A stretch of DNA of 64,000 bases from an uncultured bacterium (lineage in GTDB: Bacteria; Bacillota; Clostridia; Lachnospirales; Lachnospiraceae): positions 1 through 64,000 of the forward strand of contig CANSLJ010000013.1 in assembly GCA_947647735.1 (NCBI GenBank), in the 5' to 3' direction. The translations under genes were made by a program, and so were the position numbers. Within the stretch, counting starts at the first letter, position 1. The number at the start of each line of letters is the position of its first letter. The notes under the pieces are model-generated. The model saw nothing but the letters and a program-made list of their open reading frames with translations, searched no databases and was not told the DNA's origin. Below are positions 16,838 through 25,608 of this stretch, in pieces.

Positions 16838-17947
16838 ATGAGATTTAAGAAAGTAATGGCAGTGGCAATGGCTGCAGTGATGTCGTTGTGTGTATTTGCA
16901 GCTCCGGCATCAGGACTGCCGGTAGAGGCAGCTCCAGACTGGTCAACAAACTGGAATGATGTCAGAGTTTATACGGCTAATTTTTCCAAAAGTGTTCCCA
17001 ATGTAAACATACAGACACCGCAGACAACTGTGAAATTGTATGCTGGAATGACCTGGGAGGAACTGGAAAACAACATCGGTGTAAGGTTAAATGTGAGCGA
17101 TAGCGAGTGCGGTGTTCAGGCGATGAATGCTTTTAACATGTTGGCGGGTTCTATGCGCGCGAGTGTAGTAAAAGTTCTGGATATGGATATGGAGCTGTAT
17201 ACAAAAGAAGGCTGGACGGAAGATGTTGTGGGTATGACAAGTCCAATCAGAGTAGGAATCACACTTCCCAAGGGCAGTGATCTGACGAAAGACTATGCTG
17301 TGATCAGCGTGAAGGAAGGCGGCGGAATGGAGATACTGGGAGATCTCGATCCAGAACCGACCACATTGACAGTGGATAGTAGTTATTTTGATACATTTGC
17401 AATTATTGCGGCACCGGCAGGAACTTTTAATGCATATAGAGTTGCCAGCCCTCGGGCATTGGATCAGATATGGATTTCGACTTATGCCAAAGATATCGTC
17501 AGTACAGTTAGTTCAGAGTCAAGAGGATATCAGATGTATGATATAGGGACAGCTTCAGATGCGGCAACAGTGAGGGCAGCTGTAGGTGATCAGATCGTTT
17601 CTCTGGAGGTATCAGCGTCGGAGCCTGGTCCATATTCTATGGGACCTCTGCGGTATGCAGCGTGGGGAATTGGCGCAAAGGGTATCTCTTGTTATGAAAT
17701 TGAGTTGAAAAACGGAAAGCGAGAGCGGGTTACTCAGACGAATCAGAAGATTCTTGTTACAATGACAATACCGTTTAATTTCCCGGCATATGCGGATTAT
17801 GCGGTAGCAGTATTAAATGCGGATGGAACCGTGAGTATTATGAAGGATATGGATATAAATGACAGTACAATAACAATCGCTACAGATCAGTTCAGAAGTT
17901 ATGCGATTATGTGGGCACCGAAAGGAGCATTTGCCTTACTGCCATAA
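16838..17947 (+). CDS. Secreted protein with repeated beta-sandwich-like modules
   Basis: 369 residues. ATG 16838 is chosen because GGGAGG lies 6 bases upstream and a signal peptide follows at once (MRFKKVMAVAMAAVMSLCVF, then AAPASGLPVEAAP). The mature part has two similar halves of about 150 residues. Each has a segment rich in Val, Thr and Asp that begins with a WEELENNIGVRLNVS- or AAVGDQIVSLEVS-like strand pair. Each then has IRVGITLPKGSDLTKDYAVI or ILVTMTIPFNFPAYADYAVA, and ends with SSYFDTFAIIAAP or DQFRSYAIMWAP. No catalytic residues or anchor are seen. It is probably an extracellular or wall-bound module of unknown role. A strong terminator follows. Confidence 0.7.
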   Translation: MRFKKVMAVAMAAVMSLCVFAAPASGLPVEAAPDWSTNWNDVRVYTANFSKSVPNVNIQTPQTTVKLYAGMTWEELENNIGVRLNVSDSECGVQAMNAFNMLAGSMRASVVKVLDMDMELYTKEGWTEDVVGMTSPIRVGITLPKGSDLTKDYAVISVKEGGGMEILGDLDPEPTTLTVDSSYFDTFAIIAAPAGTFNAYRVASPRALDQIWISTYAKDIVSTVSSESRGYQMYDIGTASDAATVRAAVGDQIVSLEVSASEPGPYSMGPLRYAAWGIGAKGISCYEIELKNGKRERVTQTNQKILVTMTIPFNFPAYADYAVAVLNADGTVSIMKDMDINDSTITIATDQFRSYAIMWAPKGAFALLP

Positions 17948-18017
17948 AGAAAATCTGCAATTTCAGGAAGGTGTATTGCAGGAAAAGATAAGTAAAAAAT
18001 GCTATTTATAAAAAGGC

Positions 18018-18063
18018 AGGGACGCGAAATAAGAGATTTGTCTTGTTTTGCGTCCCTTTTTTG
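18018..18063 (+). terminator. Terminator after the secreted protein gene
   Basis: AGGGACGCGAAA pairs with TTTTGCGTCCCT around a 16-base loop, followed by TTTTTT. Confidence 0.9.
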
Positions 18064-18084
18064 TAAAAAGTTTATAAAATGTCT

Positions 18085-18112
18085 TTGAAAATCTTTTCAT
18101 GTGGTTTATAAT
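18085..18112 (+). promoter_or_regulatory. Sigma-A promoter of the mbl-flagellar block
   Basis: TTGAAA (18085-18090), a 16-base spacer, then TATAAT (18107-18112). The leader to the mbl start would be about 125 bases. Confidence 0.65.
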
Positions 18113-18242
18113 GGCTTTGTATGTTTAAGATTGTGCCAGTTTATGTTTAAATATGTGCTAAGTGGAAAAATTAGAAGTAGGGAATAACGCTTGACGGGTG
18201 CGATAAGGATAGAGAGAAACCATGGAAAGGGGCTAAGTTAGG

Positions 18243-19235
<993 letters not shown>

Positions 19236-19280
19236 AAAGAGCATATCGAACAGGAAGACATAAGGAAGGTATAGTGACGT

Positions 19281-20060
19281 ATGGTAAAAGGATTATATAC
19301 AGCGTATACCGGGATGCGGAATGAGCAGAAGAGAATGGATATTCTGACGAATAATCTGGCGAACTCCGATACCACGGGCTTTAAAAAAGAAGGGGTGACA
19401 AATCAGGCGTTTAATGACCTGCTTGCCTATCGGATCAAGGATTCCACCATGCCCGGTGTAGATGCAAAAAAGCTTGGCACGATGAATCCGGGTGTGAAGA
19501 TCGGTGAAGTATATACGGATTATACGCAGGGGCCTATGAAGGTTACGGATAATACCTTTGATGTCGCGCTGGCAGGAGAAGGTTTCTTCACGATCGACTT
19601 TACGAACAAAGCGGGCGAGAGCTTTACACTCTATACAAGAGACGGTAACTTCAACATGACAAAGGAAGGCTATCTTGTGACACAGGATGGCGATTTCGTG
19701 GTGGGGACGAACGGACAGCATATACAGCTTTCGACCACCGCGGCAGAAACAAAGATCGACAGAGGCGGACGGATCTATCAGGACGGGACGCTGCGGGCAC
19801 AGATGCAGATCACGGATTTTGAAAATTACGACTATCTGGAAAAATTCGGTGAGAACCTGTATCAGCCGGTGGAGGGAGCGACGGAGCGGGAGGCATCCGC
19901 ACAGACCTATCAGGGATATCTGGAGGCGGCAAATGTGCAGACCGTGTATGAGATGGTACAGATGATCGCCGTGACCAGAGCCTATGAGACGAACCAGAAG
20001 GTGATCCAGGCCCATAATGATACACTGCAGATCGCGGCAAATCAGCTCGGCAAGATATAA
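19281..20060 (+). CDS. flhO: Flagellar hook-basal body protein (FlhO/FlgF-like)
   Basis: A 259-residue rod/hook-family protein. The N-terminal motif GLYTAYTGMRNEQKRMDILT, then NNLANSDTTGFKKE, is the standard coiled-coil rod signature. The C-terminal motif (VQTVYEMVQMIAVTRAYETN) ends in KVIQAHNDTLQIAANQLGKI. Together these form the helical D0 of the axial proteins. It is exported by the flagellar type III apparatus. It follows mbl after 45 bases and is followed by a second paralogue, matching mbl-flhO-flhP of Bacillus. Confidence 0.88.
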   Translation: MVKGLYTAYTGMRNEQKRMDILTNNLANSDTTGFKKEGVTNQAFNDLLAYRIKDSTMPGVDAKKLGTMNPGVKIGEVYTDYTQGPMKVTDNTFDVALAGEGFFTIDFTNKAGESFTLYTRDGNFNMTKEGYLVTQDGDFVVGTNGQHIQLSTTAAETKIDRGGRIYQDGTLRAQMQITDFENYDYLEKFGENLYQPVEGATEREASAQTYQGYLEAANVQTVYEMVQMIAVTRAYETNQKVIQAHNDTLQIAANQLGKI

Positions 20061-20087
20061 AATAGTGAGCTTTGCCCTTATTAGGGT

Positions 20088-20114
20088 TAAGAACATGGGA
20101 TTTTAAGCCGATAT
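20088..20114 (+). promoter_or_regulatory. Candidate sigma-D (flagellar) promoter
   Basis: TAAG (20088-20091), a 15-base spacer, then GCCGATAT (20107-20114). This closely matches the Firmicute sigma-D consensus TAAA-N15-GCCGATAT, and it sits in the 137-base gap before the second rod gene. Confidence 0.5.
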
Positions 20115-20197
20115 GTACGTAGAGAGAAAATGGCATGTAAAACGGCAGGGCTTTCACAGGACGGCTTTGCATGGAATAAGTGCAGGAGGAATACGAA

Positions 20198-21016
20198 ATG
20201 GTACGAAGCTTATGGTCTGCGGCGACCGGCATGATCGCGCAGCAGACGAATGTTGATACGATCGCAAACAATCTGGCAAATGTCAATACCACCGGTTACA
20301 AGACGCAGATGAATCAGTTCAAAACCCTGTTGTATCAGGATATTCAGGCGAAGACGACTTCCGGCAACGGTGAGACAAAGCCTACAGGTGCGCAGGTCGG
20401 CCTCGGCGTGCGGAACGCGGCGATCACCAGTATATTTAAACAGGGTAATCTGCTGGAATCCACGAGTGATACCGACTTCGCGATCGAGGGTGAAGGCTTC
20501 TTTGCGGTAAGAGGTGAGGACGGCGAGACCTACTATACAAGGAACGGACATTTCATCTGGGCGATCAACAGCGGCGGCGGTGTGACGCTGACGAACTCCG
20601 AAGGTATGAAGGTGTTGAACTCCAGAGGGCAGACGATCGAACTGGGAAATAATTATATCACAAACCGGATCACGATCAGCCAGGACGGGCAGATCTGTTA
20701 TCCGAATGCAAACGGAAACCCGACTCCCATCGGCGTTTCTATCGGCGCATGGCAGTTTAATAACCCGACCGGCCTGACAAAAGAGGGAGACAGCTTATAT
20801 GCGGTTTCGGATGCCAGCGGTCCGGCGATCAATGAGTCGACGAACAATCAGGTGCAGAAGAGCCGGTTTTTGCAGGGATATCTGGAAAACTCCAATGTGC
20901 AGGTTGTGGATGAGATGGTAAACCTGATCGTGGCACAGAGAGCTTACGAGTTGAATTCCAAGGCTATTACAGCTTCTGATCAGATGATGCAGCAGGCGAA
21001 CCAGCTCAGACAGTAA
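20198..21016 (+). CDS. flhP: Flagellar hook-basal body protein (FlhP/FlgG-like)
   Basis: 272 residues from ATG 20198, which has AGGAGG 9 bases upstream (ATG 20180 is too early). It is the distal-rod type. It starts MVRSLWSAATGMIAQQTNVD followed by TIANNLANVNTTGYK. The middle motif is FAIEGEGFFAVR. The end is LENSNVQVVDEMVNLIVAQR, then AYELNSKAITASDQMMQQAN. It is a paralogue of the preceding gene. Gene order supports flhP; FlgG is the alternative name. Confidence 0.88.
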   Translation: MVRSLWSAATGMIAQQTNVDTIANNLANVNTTGYKTQMNQFKTLLYQDIQAKTTSGNGETKPTGAQVGLGVRNAAITSIFKQGNLLESTSDTDFAIEGEGFFAVRGEDGETYYTRNGHFIWAINSGGGVTLTNSEGMKVLNSRGQTIELGNNYITNRITISQDGQICYPNANGNPTPIGVSIGAWQFNNPTGLTKEGDSLYAVSDASGPAINESTNNQVQKSRFLQGYLENSNVQVVDEMVNLIVAQRAYELNSKAITASDQMMQQANQLRQ

Positions 21017-21100
21017 TGCGGTGAAAATATAAAAGATTTTCCGGGACAGTAAAGGATGCCTGATGAAAAGATCCGGGTTTCAGGCACAGGAGGAACAGCT

Positions 21101-21472
21101 ATGGATATCGGTGGATTAAGTACAGACTATCAAAACTATATGACGCAGTCTGCGGCGGCATCGGCTAAAATGGATCAGATCCAGAATAAGGATTATGCGA
21201 ATGCGACCGATGAGGAACTGATGGATGCCTGCAAGCAGTTTGAAGAATATTTTGTGGAAATGACATTAAAGGAAGTGTTTAAGACCGTGGATATGTTTGG
21301 GATGAGCGAGAGCACCTCAAATGCCATGTCCACAAGCAAGGATTTTATGAAAGATGCCATGGTGCAGAAATTTGCGGAGAAGATCACGGAGGAATCCGGC
21401 CTGGGACTGGCACAGCAGCTTTATGAATCCATGAAACGCAATACGATCGACGTGTCTGAACTGCCGGAGTGA
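21101..21472 (+). CDS. Rod-binding protein (FlgJ N-terminal domain type)
   Basis: 123 residues from ATG 21101 (AGGAGG 7 bases upstream). It matches the rod-binding domain of FlgJ: the helix LMDACKQFEEYFVEMTLKEV, then SKDFMKDAMVQKFAEKITEE and SGLGLAQQLYESM. There is no peptidoglycan hydrolase domain, as is usual in Firmicutes. It probably caps and helps assemble the rod. It is the last gene of the mbl-flagellar block. Confidence 0.85.
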   Translation: MDIGGLSTDYQNYMTQSAAASAKMDQIQNKDYANATDEELMDACKQFEEYFVEMTLKEVFKTVDMFGMSESTSNAMSTSKDFMKDAMVQKFAEKITEESGLGLAQQLYESMKRNTIDVSELPE

Positions 21473-21549
21473 GAAAGCAAAGCGGCAGGGACAGCGGAAA
21501 ATATTACAACAGCGCTGAACGGACATAATATATTGTAAAAGAAGAAATA

Positions 21550-21578
21550 ACAGCCGGGTATTTTGGATGCCCGGCTGT
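21550..21578 (+). terminator. Stem-loop after the flagellar block
   Basis: ACAGCCGGG and CCCGGCTGT form a perfect 9-bp stem with an 11-base loop. No long T run follows, so it may be a weak terminator or a processing stem. The next gene starts 8 bases later. Confidence 0.55.
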
Positions 21579-21585
21579 CTGAGTA

Positions 21586-23841
21586 ATGAGGAAAAGTAAT
21601 AAAGTGGCGATACAAAAACAGGAAAACAGAAAATATATTTATATACTGATCCTGCTGCTTGCGGGAGCGGCGGCATTTTTTGTCCGCTGGGCGGGGATCG
21701 AGCATATCACGGCGGATTTTGAAACCTGCCTTATGCCCTGGTCGGAGTCGATGAAGGCGGGACAGGGGCCGGGGATCCTGCTCGATTATGACGGGGATTA
21801 TAATATGCCGTATATCACCGTGCTGTGGCTGCTCAATTATCTGCCCGGAAGAACGATCGTTAAGATCAAACTGTTTTCCGTCCTGTTTGAATATCTCGGC
21901 GCGGTTGCCGCCGGACTGATCGTGGCTCATTTTGCGGAGGAGGAAAAGAAGGAACTTTGGTTTACGGTTTCCTGTATCGCAGTATTATTCTATCCTTCGG
22001 CGATCCTCAACGGCGCATGGTGGAGCCAGTGTGATTTTATCTATGTGGCATTTTTGCTTTTTATGATCCGTGCTCTTCTGAAAGAGCATTACGGTACGGC
22101 AATGATCCTGCTGGGGTGCGCCTTTTCTTTTAAACTGCAGGCGGTATTGATCCTGCCTGTTCTTCTGATCTTCTGGTGGAAAAGAAGGAGCTTTTCCGCG
22201 GCATATTTTCTGCTTGTGCCGGTGATGATGGAAGTGCTCTGTATTCCGGCGATTCTGGGCGGCTATTCTGTTTTTATCCCGTTTTCGGTTTATACAAGAC
22301 AGCTTGGGCGCTATCCGTATATGTATGTATTTTATCCGAATTTCTGGGCCTTGTTCAGGGAGGCGCCCTACTACATTTTTTCCAATGTGGCAATCTTGAG
22401 TATCCTTGCGGGGCTCGGCGTTTTTGCGGTGGCTGTGATCCGGAAAAAAACGGAGATCACAGGGGAGCAGTGGATAGAGTTTGCGGTGTGGACAACCTTT
22501 TTTATGATGTGCTTTCTGCCCTGTATGCATGAGCGTTACGGGATGCTGATGGAGGTTCTTGCCATCATCTATGCTTTTTTGAACCGGAGGACATGGTGGA
22601 ACGCGGTGATCATTGGAGCCGGGAGCTGCATCGCCTATCTGCAGGTGACTTTCGGGCAGGACATTCTGGCGGATCAATGGATCGCGGCGGCTTATCTGCT
22701 GTCCCTTGGCTTTTTTACCTGGCAGATGATAAAGAACTGGAACCGGACAGAAGCGGAAACGACAGAGAAGTCGGGAAAAGCGGAAGAGACAGGATTGACG
22801 GGAGCAAAAGCGGGAAAGGTGCGTCAGAAAGAAAACGGACGCATCCTGCGGAAGGGAGTCTCTGCTCTTGAAAATACGGTGATGGATTTTGTGAACTGGT
22901 ATATCCCGGTGCTGGCTTTTATCCTGCTGACCGTTCTGGCGGTGGTGGTCAGAAAACCGATGATAGAGTGTATCAGCGCGGACTATCTGCCGAATCTGAT
23001 CGAGATAGAAGGGAATTATCATACGCCGCTGTACATGCTTCTTATGCAGGTTTTGAGCGGTATCAATAGCAGTGTCCTGCCGGATAAGACACTATTCTTT
23101 CTGGTAAAGCTGCTCTGCATGGCGGCGGATATTTTTGCGGCAGCTATGATGGCTGTATGTATCTATGACTGCGGGGGAAAAGATGCGGGAGGATGTGACC
23201 GGAAACTTTCGGCGGTCATCGTATACGGAGCGATGCTCTTTTTGCCGATGGTGCTGCTCAATTCCCCGTTCTGGGCGCACCTGGACAGCATTTCCATCGG
23301 GCTTTTGGGAGGCGCCTGGCTGTTGTACAGACGAAAAAAAGATATTTTTGCAGGTATTCTGGCGGGGCTGGCGTGCGCCCTTCTGGCACATTACGCGGTG
23401 GTATTGTCGGTGGTGATATGTGTTTTCCAGTTTATGTCAGGAAAAGGGAAAAAAGCGCTGATGGAACAGAAGCGAATGAACAGTTTCAGCAGTATCTGCG
23501 CGGTGGTGATGGTGCTTGTCAGCATGACGGGGCTGCTGCTGGGATATAGTGTTTTGAGATGTATCTATAAACTGCTGTGTTTCTGGATGCATCCGGAAAC
23601 CTGGATGCTGTATCCGGTTCTGGTGCTTGTACTGCTGCTGTGCTTTTATGACAGGAGATGGATGCCGGTGTGGGTGCTTCTGGAAGTGGCGGCCATTTTG
23701 GACTGGGGGGAATTTTTGTATGAACTGCCGGTTCTGCCTCATGCGGCCTATGCGGTGCTTTATGTGGCGGCGCTCATCTGGGCGGCAGGAAATATCGTGA
23801 CAGGCTGGCTGAAGCAGGTGAAAGGAAAATCTGTTAAATGA
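21586..23841 (+). CDS. Large polytopic membrane protein, GT-C glycosyltransferase-like, internally duplicated
   Basis: 751 residues with about 20 membrane segments. The first half looks like a GT-C (mannosyltransferase-type) enzyme. An acidic loop after the first span contains ADFETCLMPW. A GAWWSQCDFIYVAFLLFMIR segment and GCAFSFKLQAVLILPVLL follow. After a hydrophilic linker (about 385-425), the second half repeats the plan. It has ADYLPNLIEIEGNYHTPLYM, NSPFWAHLDSISIGLLGGAW and AGILAGLACALLAHYAVVLS. The enzymes of this fold take sugar from polyprenyl-phosphate carriers. The first half keeps the acidic loop, while the second has lost much of it. The acceptor is unknown. The next gene overlaps by 4 bases (ATGA). 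Confidence 0.65.
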   Translation: MRKSNKVAIQKQENRKYIYILILLLAGAAAFFVRWAGIEHITADFETCLMPWSESMKAGQGPGILLDYDGDYNMPYITVLWLLNYLPGRTIVKIKLFSVLFEYLGAVAAGLIVAHFAEEEKKELWFTVSCIAVLFYPSAILNGAWWSQCDFIYVAFLLFMIRALLKEHYGTAMILLGCAFSFKLQAVLILPVLLIFWWKRRSFSAAYFLLVPVMMEVLCIPAILGGYSVFIPFSVYTRQLGRYPYMYVFYPNFWALFREAPYYIFSNVAILSILAGLGVFAVAVIRKKTEITGEQWIEFAVWTTFFMMCFLPCMHERYGMLMEVLAIIYAFLNRRTWWNAVIIGAGSCIAYLQVTFGQDILADQWIAAAYLLSLGFFTWQMIKNWNRTEAETTEKSGKAEETGLTGAKAGKVRQKENGRILRKGVSALENTVMDFVNWYIPVLAFILLTVLAVVVRKPMIECISADYLPNLIEIEGNYHTPLYMLLMQVLSGINSSVLPDKTLFFLVKLLCMAADIFAAAMMAVCIYDCGGKDAGGCDRKLSAVIVYGAMLFLPMVLLNSPFWAHLDSISIGLLGGAWLLYRRKKDIFAGILAGLACALLAHYAVVLSVVICVFQFMSGKGKKALMEQKRMNSFSSICAVVMVLVSMTGLLLGYSVLRCIYKLLCFWMHPETWMLYPVLVLVLLLCFYDRRWMPVWVLLEVAAILDWGEFLYELPVLPHAAYAVLYVAALIWAAGNIVTGWLKQVKGKSVK

Positions 23842-25574
23842 AAAGGAAATATCGGGGGCTGTTGCTATTGCTGGTCGCATTAGTGGCAGTTAAAATGATC
23901 TTTGTGGGCAGCAATACGGATGAAGGCTATGGTATTGAGCTGGCATGGCGTCTTGCCCGCGGCGACAAAATGCTTCTGGAACTCTGGGAACCACACCAGA
24001 CTTCTGCCATATTTGGTGCGGTTTTAGTAAAACTTTTCCGGGTATTCAGCGGCGGCTCGAATACGGGCATCGTGCTGTATATGCATGTCTGCGGGATCGT
24101 CTTTCAATTTATGACAGCTTATTTTTTATACAGGGTGTTAAAGCGTATCCTGCAGCCGGAGATGGAAAGTTTTGCTTTTCTGTGCGGCTGTGTCTATGCG
24201 CTTTGCTGGCCGAAGGGTGTCATTGCGCCGGAATATTCCAATCTGCAGAACTGGTTTATGACCTGCAGTGCGCTGTGCTTTATTTTGTTTATGCATGATA
24301 CCGCGGAGGAAACGGATCGAGATACAAAAGGAATAAAAAATCTGCGGTTTCTGCTGCTCTCCGGTACCTTCTTGTCCGGAGCGGTGCTTTCCTATCCGTC
24401 CATGGCCATCCTGTATCCGGTGATGATCATATTATTGTGCTGCGGTATCAGGAAAAAACGTATGCAGGCTGTCTGGGCGCTGACGCTGCCCTGCGTGCTG
24501 TCCGCGGCGGTATTTACAGGATACCTTTTGAGTTATATGGGTCCGGAGCAGATCGCCGGAGGGATTTCCTATGTGCTCAGCGACGGAGCCCACACGGCGG
24601 GGCCGCTGTCTGAGATCGGGGAGATATGCCGTCAGACACTGCAGTTTGTTTTGCGCAGCGGGATCTGCTATGGAACAGCGTACGCGGGAACCCTTTTTTG
24701 GAAAAAGAGATCGTTCAGAGAGGCAGACAGGAGGCAGATCCGGATGGCTGCCGGCCTGACGGCGCTCATTGCGGCTTTTATCTGGCAGGCGGGTATCTGG
24801 CTGTTGAAGGATGAGTTTGTAAATCAGCCTCAGACAGAGTTGTTTTATCTCTGTGTTCTGGCTGTCGTGCTGTTTTGTCATTCCGGAAGGGAAAAAGAGG
24901 ACAGACTGCTGTTTTGTCTTGTCATTTTTTCCATAACGGGACTTTTGGCGGCAATACTATTGTCAAATTTTATGTTAAAAGAACTGGTGGGCTACCTAAG
25001 CCTGGGAGCTATCGGCGGCGCCGGGATATTATGCCGGAGAGGGAGGATGATCTTCCGGAAGGCGGAAGAGGAAAAGCTGTGGGAAAAACTGGCACTGACG
25101 GTGATGAGCCTGTGGGTGCTCACGTTGTCCTTCGGGCGGGTATGGGTGACTTCCCAGGGGGGAGAGCTGCATACAACACCGCTTGAAGTAAGGAATATTC
25201 AGAGGAGCGGTCCCGGTGTCGGGATTTTTACCAACTATATGACGGGACATCGATATAATACGATCGCCGGGGAGTGGCAGGGACTGGTACAGGACGGGGA
25301 ATCCCTGCTGTATGTGGGACCGAGCAGCTTTTACTATATGTTTGGAGATGTGGTCGTCAGCGCGCCCAATACGATCAGTACACCGATCTATGATGAGATG
25401 ATCCTGGATTATTGGGAGATGCATCCGGAGAGATATCCGGATGTGGTATTTGTGGAAAGCTGTTACGGGGAACTGATGTATGATGCGGATGAGTTCATTA
25501 TGAAATGGCTGGATACGGAATATAAGGCGTCGTCAGTGACAGATCTGGAATATATACGGGTGTATAGAAAATAA
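23838..25574 (+). CDS. Polytopic membrane protein, GT-C glycosyltransferase-like
   Basis: 578 residues, with ATG overlapping the preceding stop (ATGA), so translation is coupled. After a first membrane segment comes GSNTDEGYGIELAWRLARGD, an acidic first loop typical of GT-C enzymes, and WEPHQTSAIFGAVLVKLF. About eleven segments follow. A soluble C-terminal domain (about 455-578) has NIQRSGPGVGIFTNYMTGHR and WQGLVQDGESLLYVGPSSFY. The two genes form a pair, probably acting on one extracellular glycan. I cannot name the sugar. Confidence 0.6.
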   Translation: MKRKYRGLLLLLVALVAVKMIFVGSNTDEGYGIELAWRLARGDKMLLELWEPHQTSAIFGAVLVKLFRVFSGGSNTGIVLYMHVCGIVFQFMTAYFLYRVLKRILQPEMESFAFLCGCVYALCWPKGVIAPEYSNLQNWFMTCSALCFILFMHDTAEETDRDTKGIKNLRFLLLSGTFLSGAVLSYPSMAILYPVMIILLCCGIRKKRMQAVWALTLPCVLSAAVFTGYLLSYMGPEQIAGGISYVLSDGAHTAGPLSEIGEICRQTLQFVLRSGICYGTAYAGTLFWKKRSFREADRRQIRMAAGLTALIAAFIWQAGIWLLKDEFVNQPQTELFYLCVLAVVLFCHSGREKEDRLLFCLVIFSITGLLAAILLSNFMLKELVGYLSLGAIGGAGILCRRGRMIFRKAEEEKLWEKLALTVMSLWVLTLSFGRVWVTSQGGELHTTPLEVRNIQRSGPGVGIFTNYMTGHRYNTIAGEWQGLVQDGESLLYVGPSSFYYMFGDVVVSAPNTISTPIYDEMILDYWEMHPERYPDVVFVESCYGELMYDADEFIMKWLDTEYKASSVTDLEYIRVYRK

Positions 25575-25608
25575 ACAATCATATGGCGCGAGAGGAACGA
25601 AAAATAAT

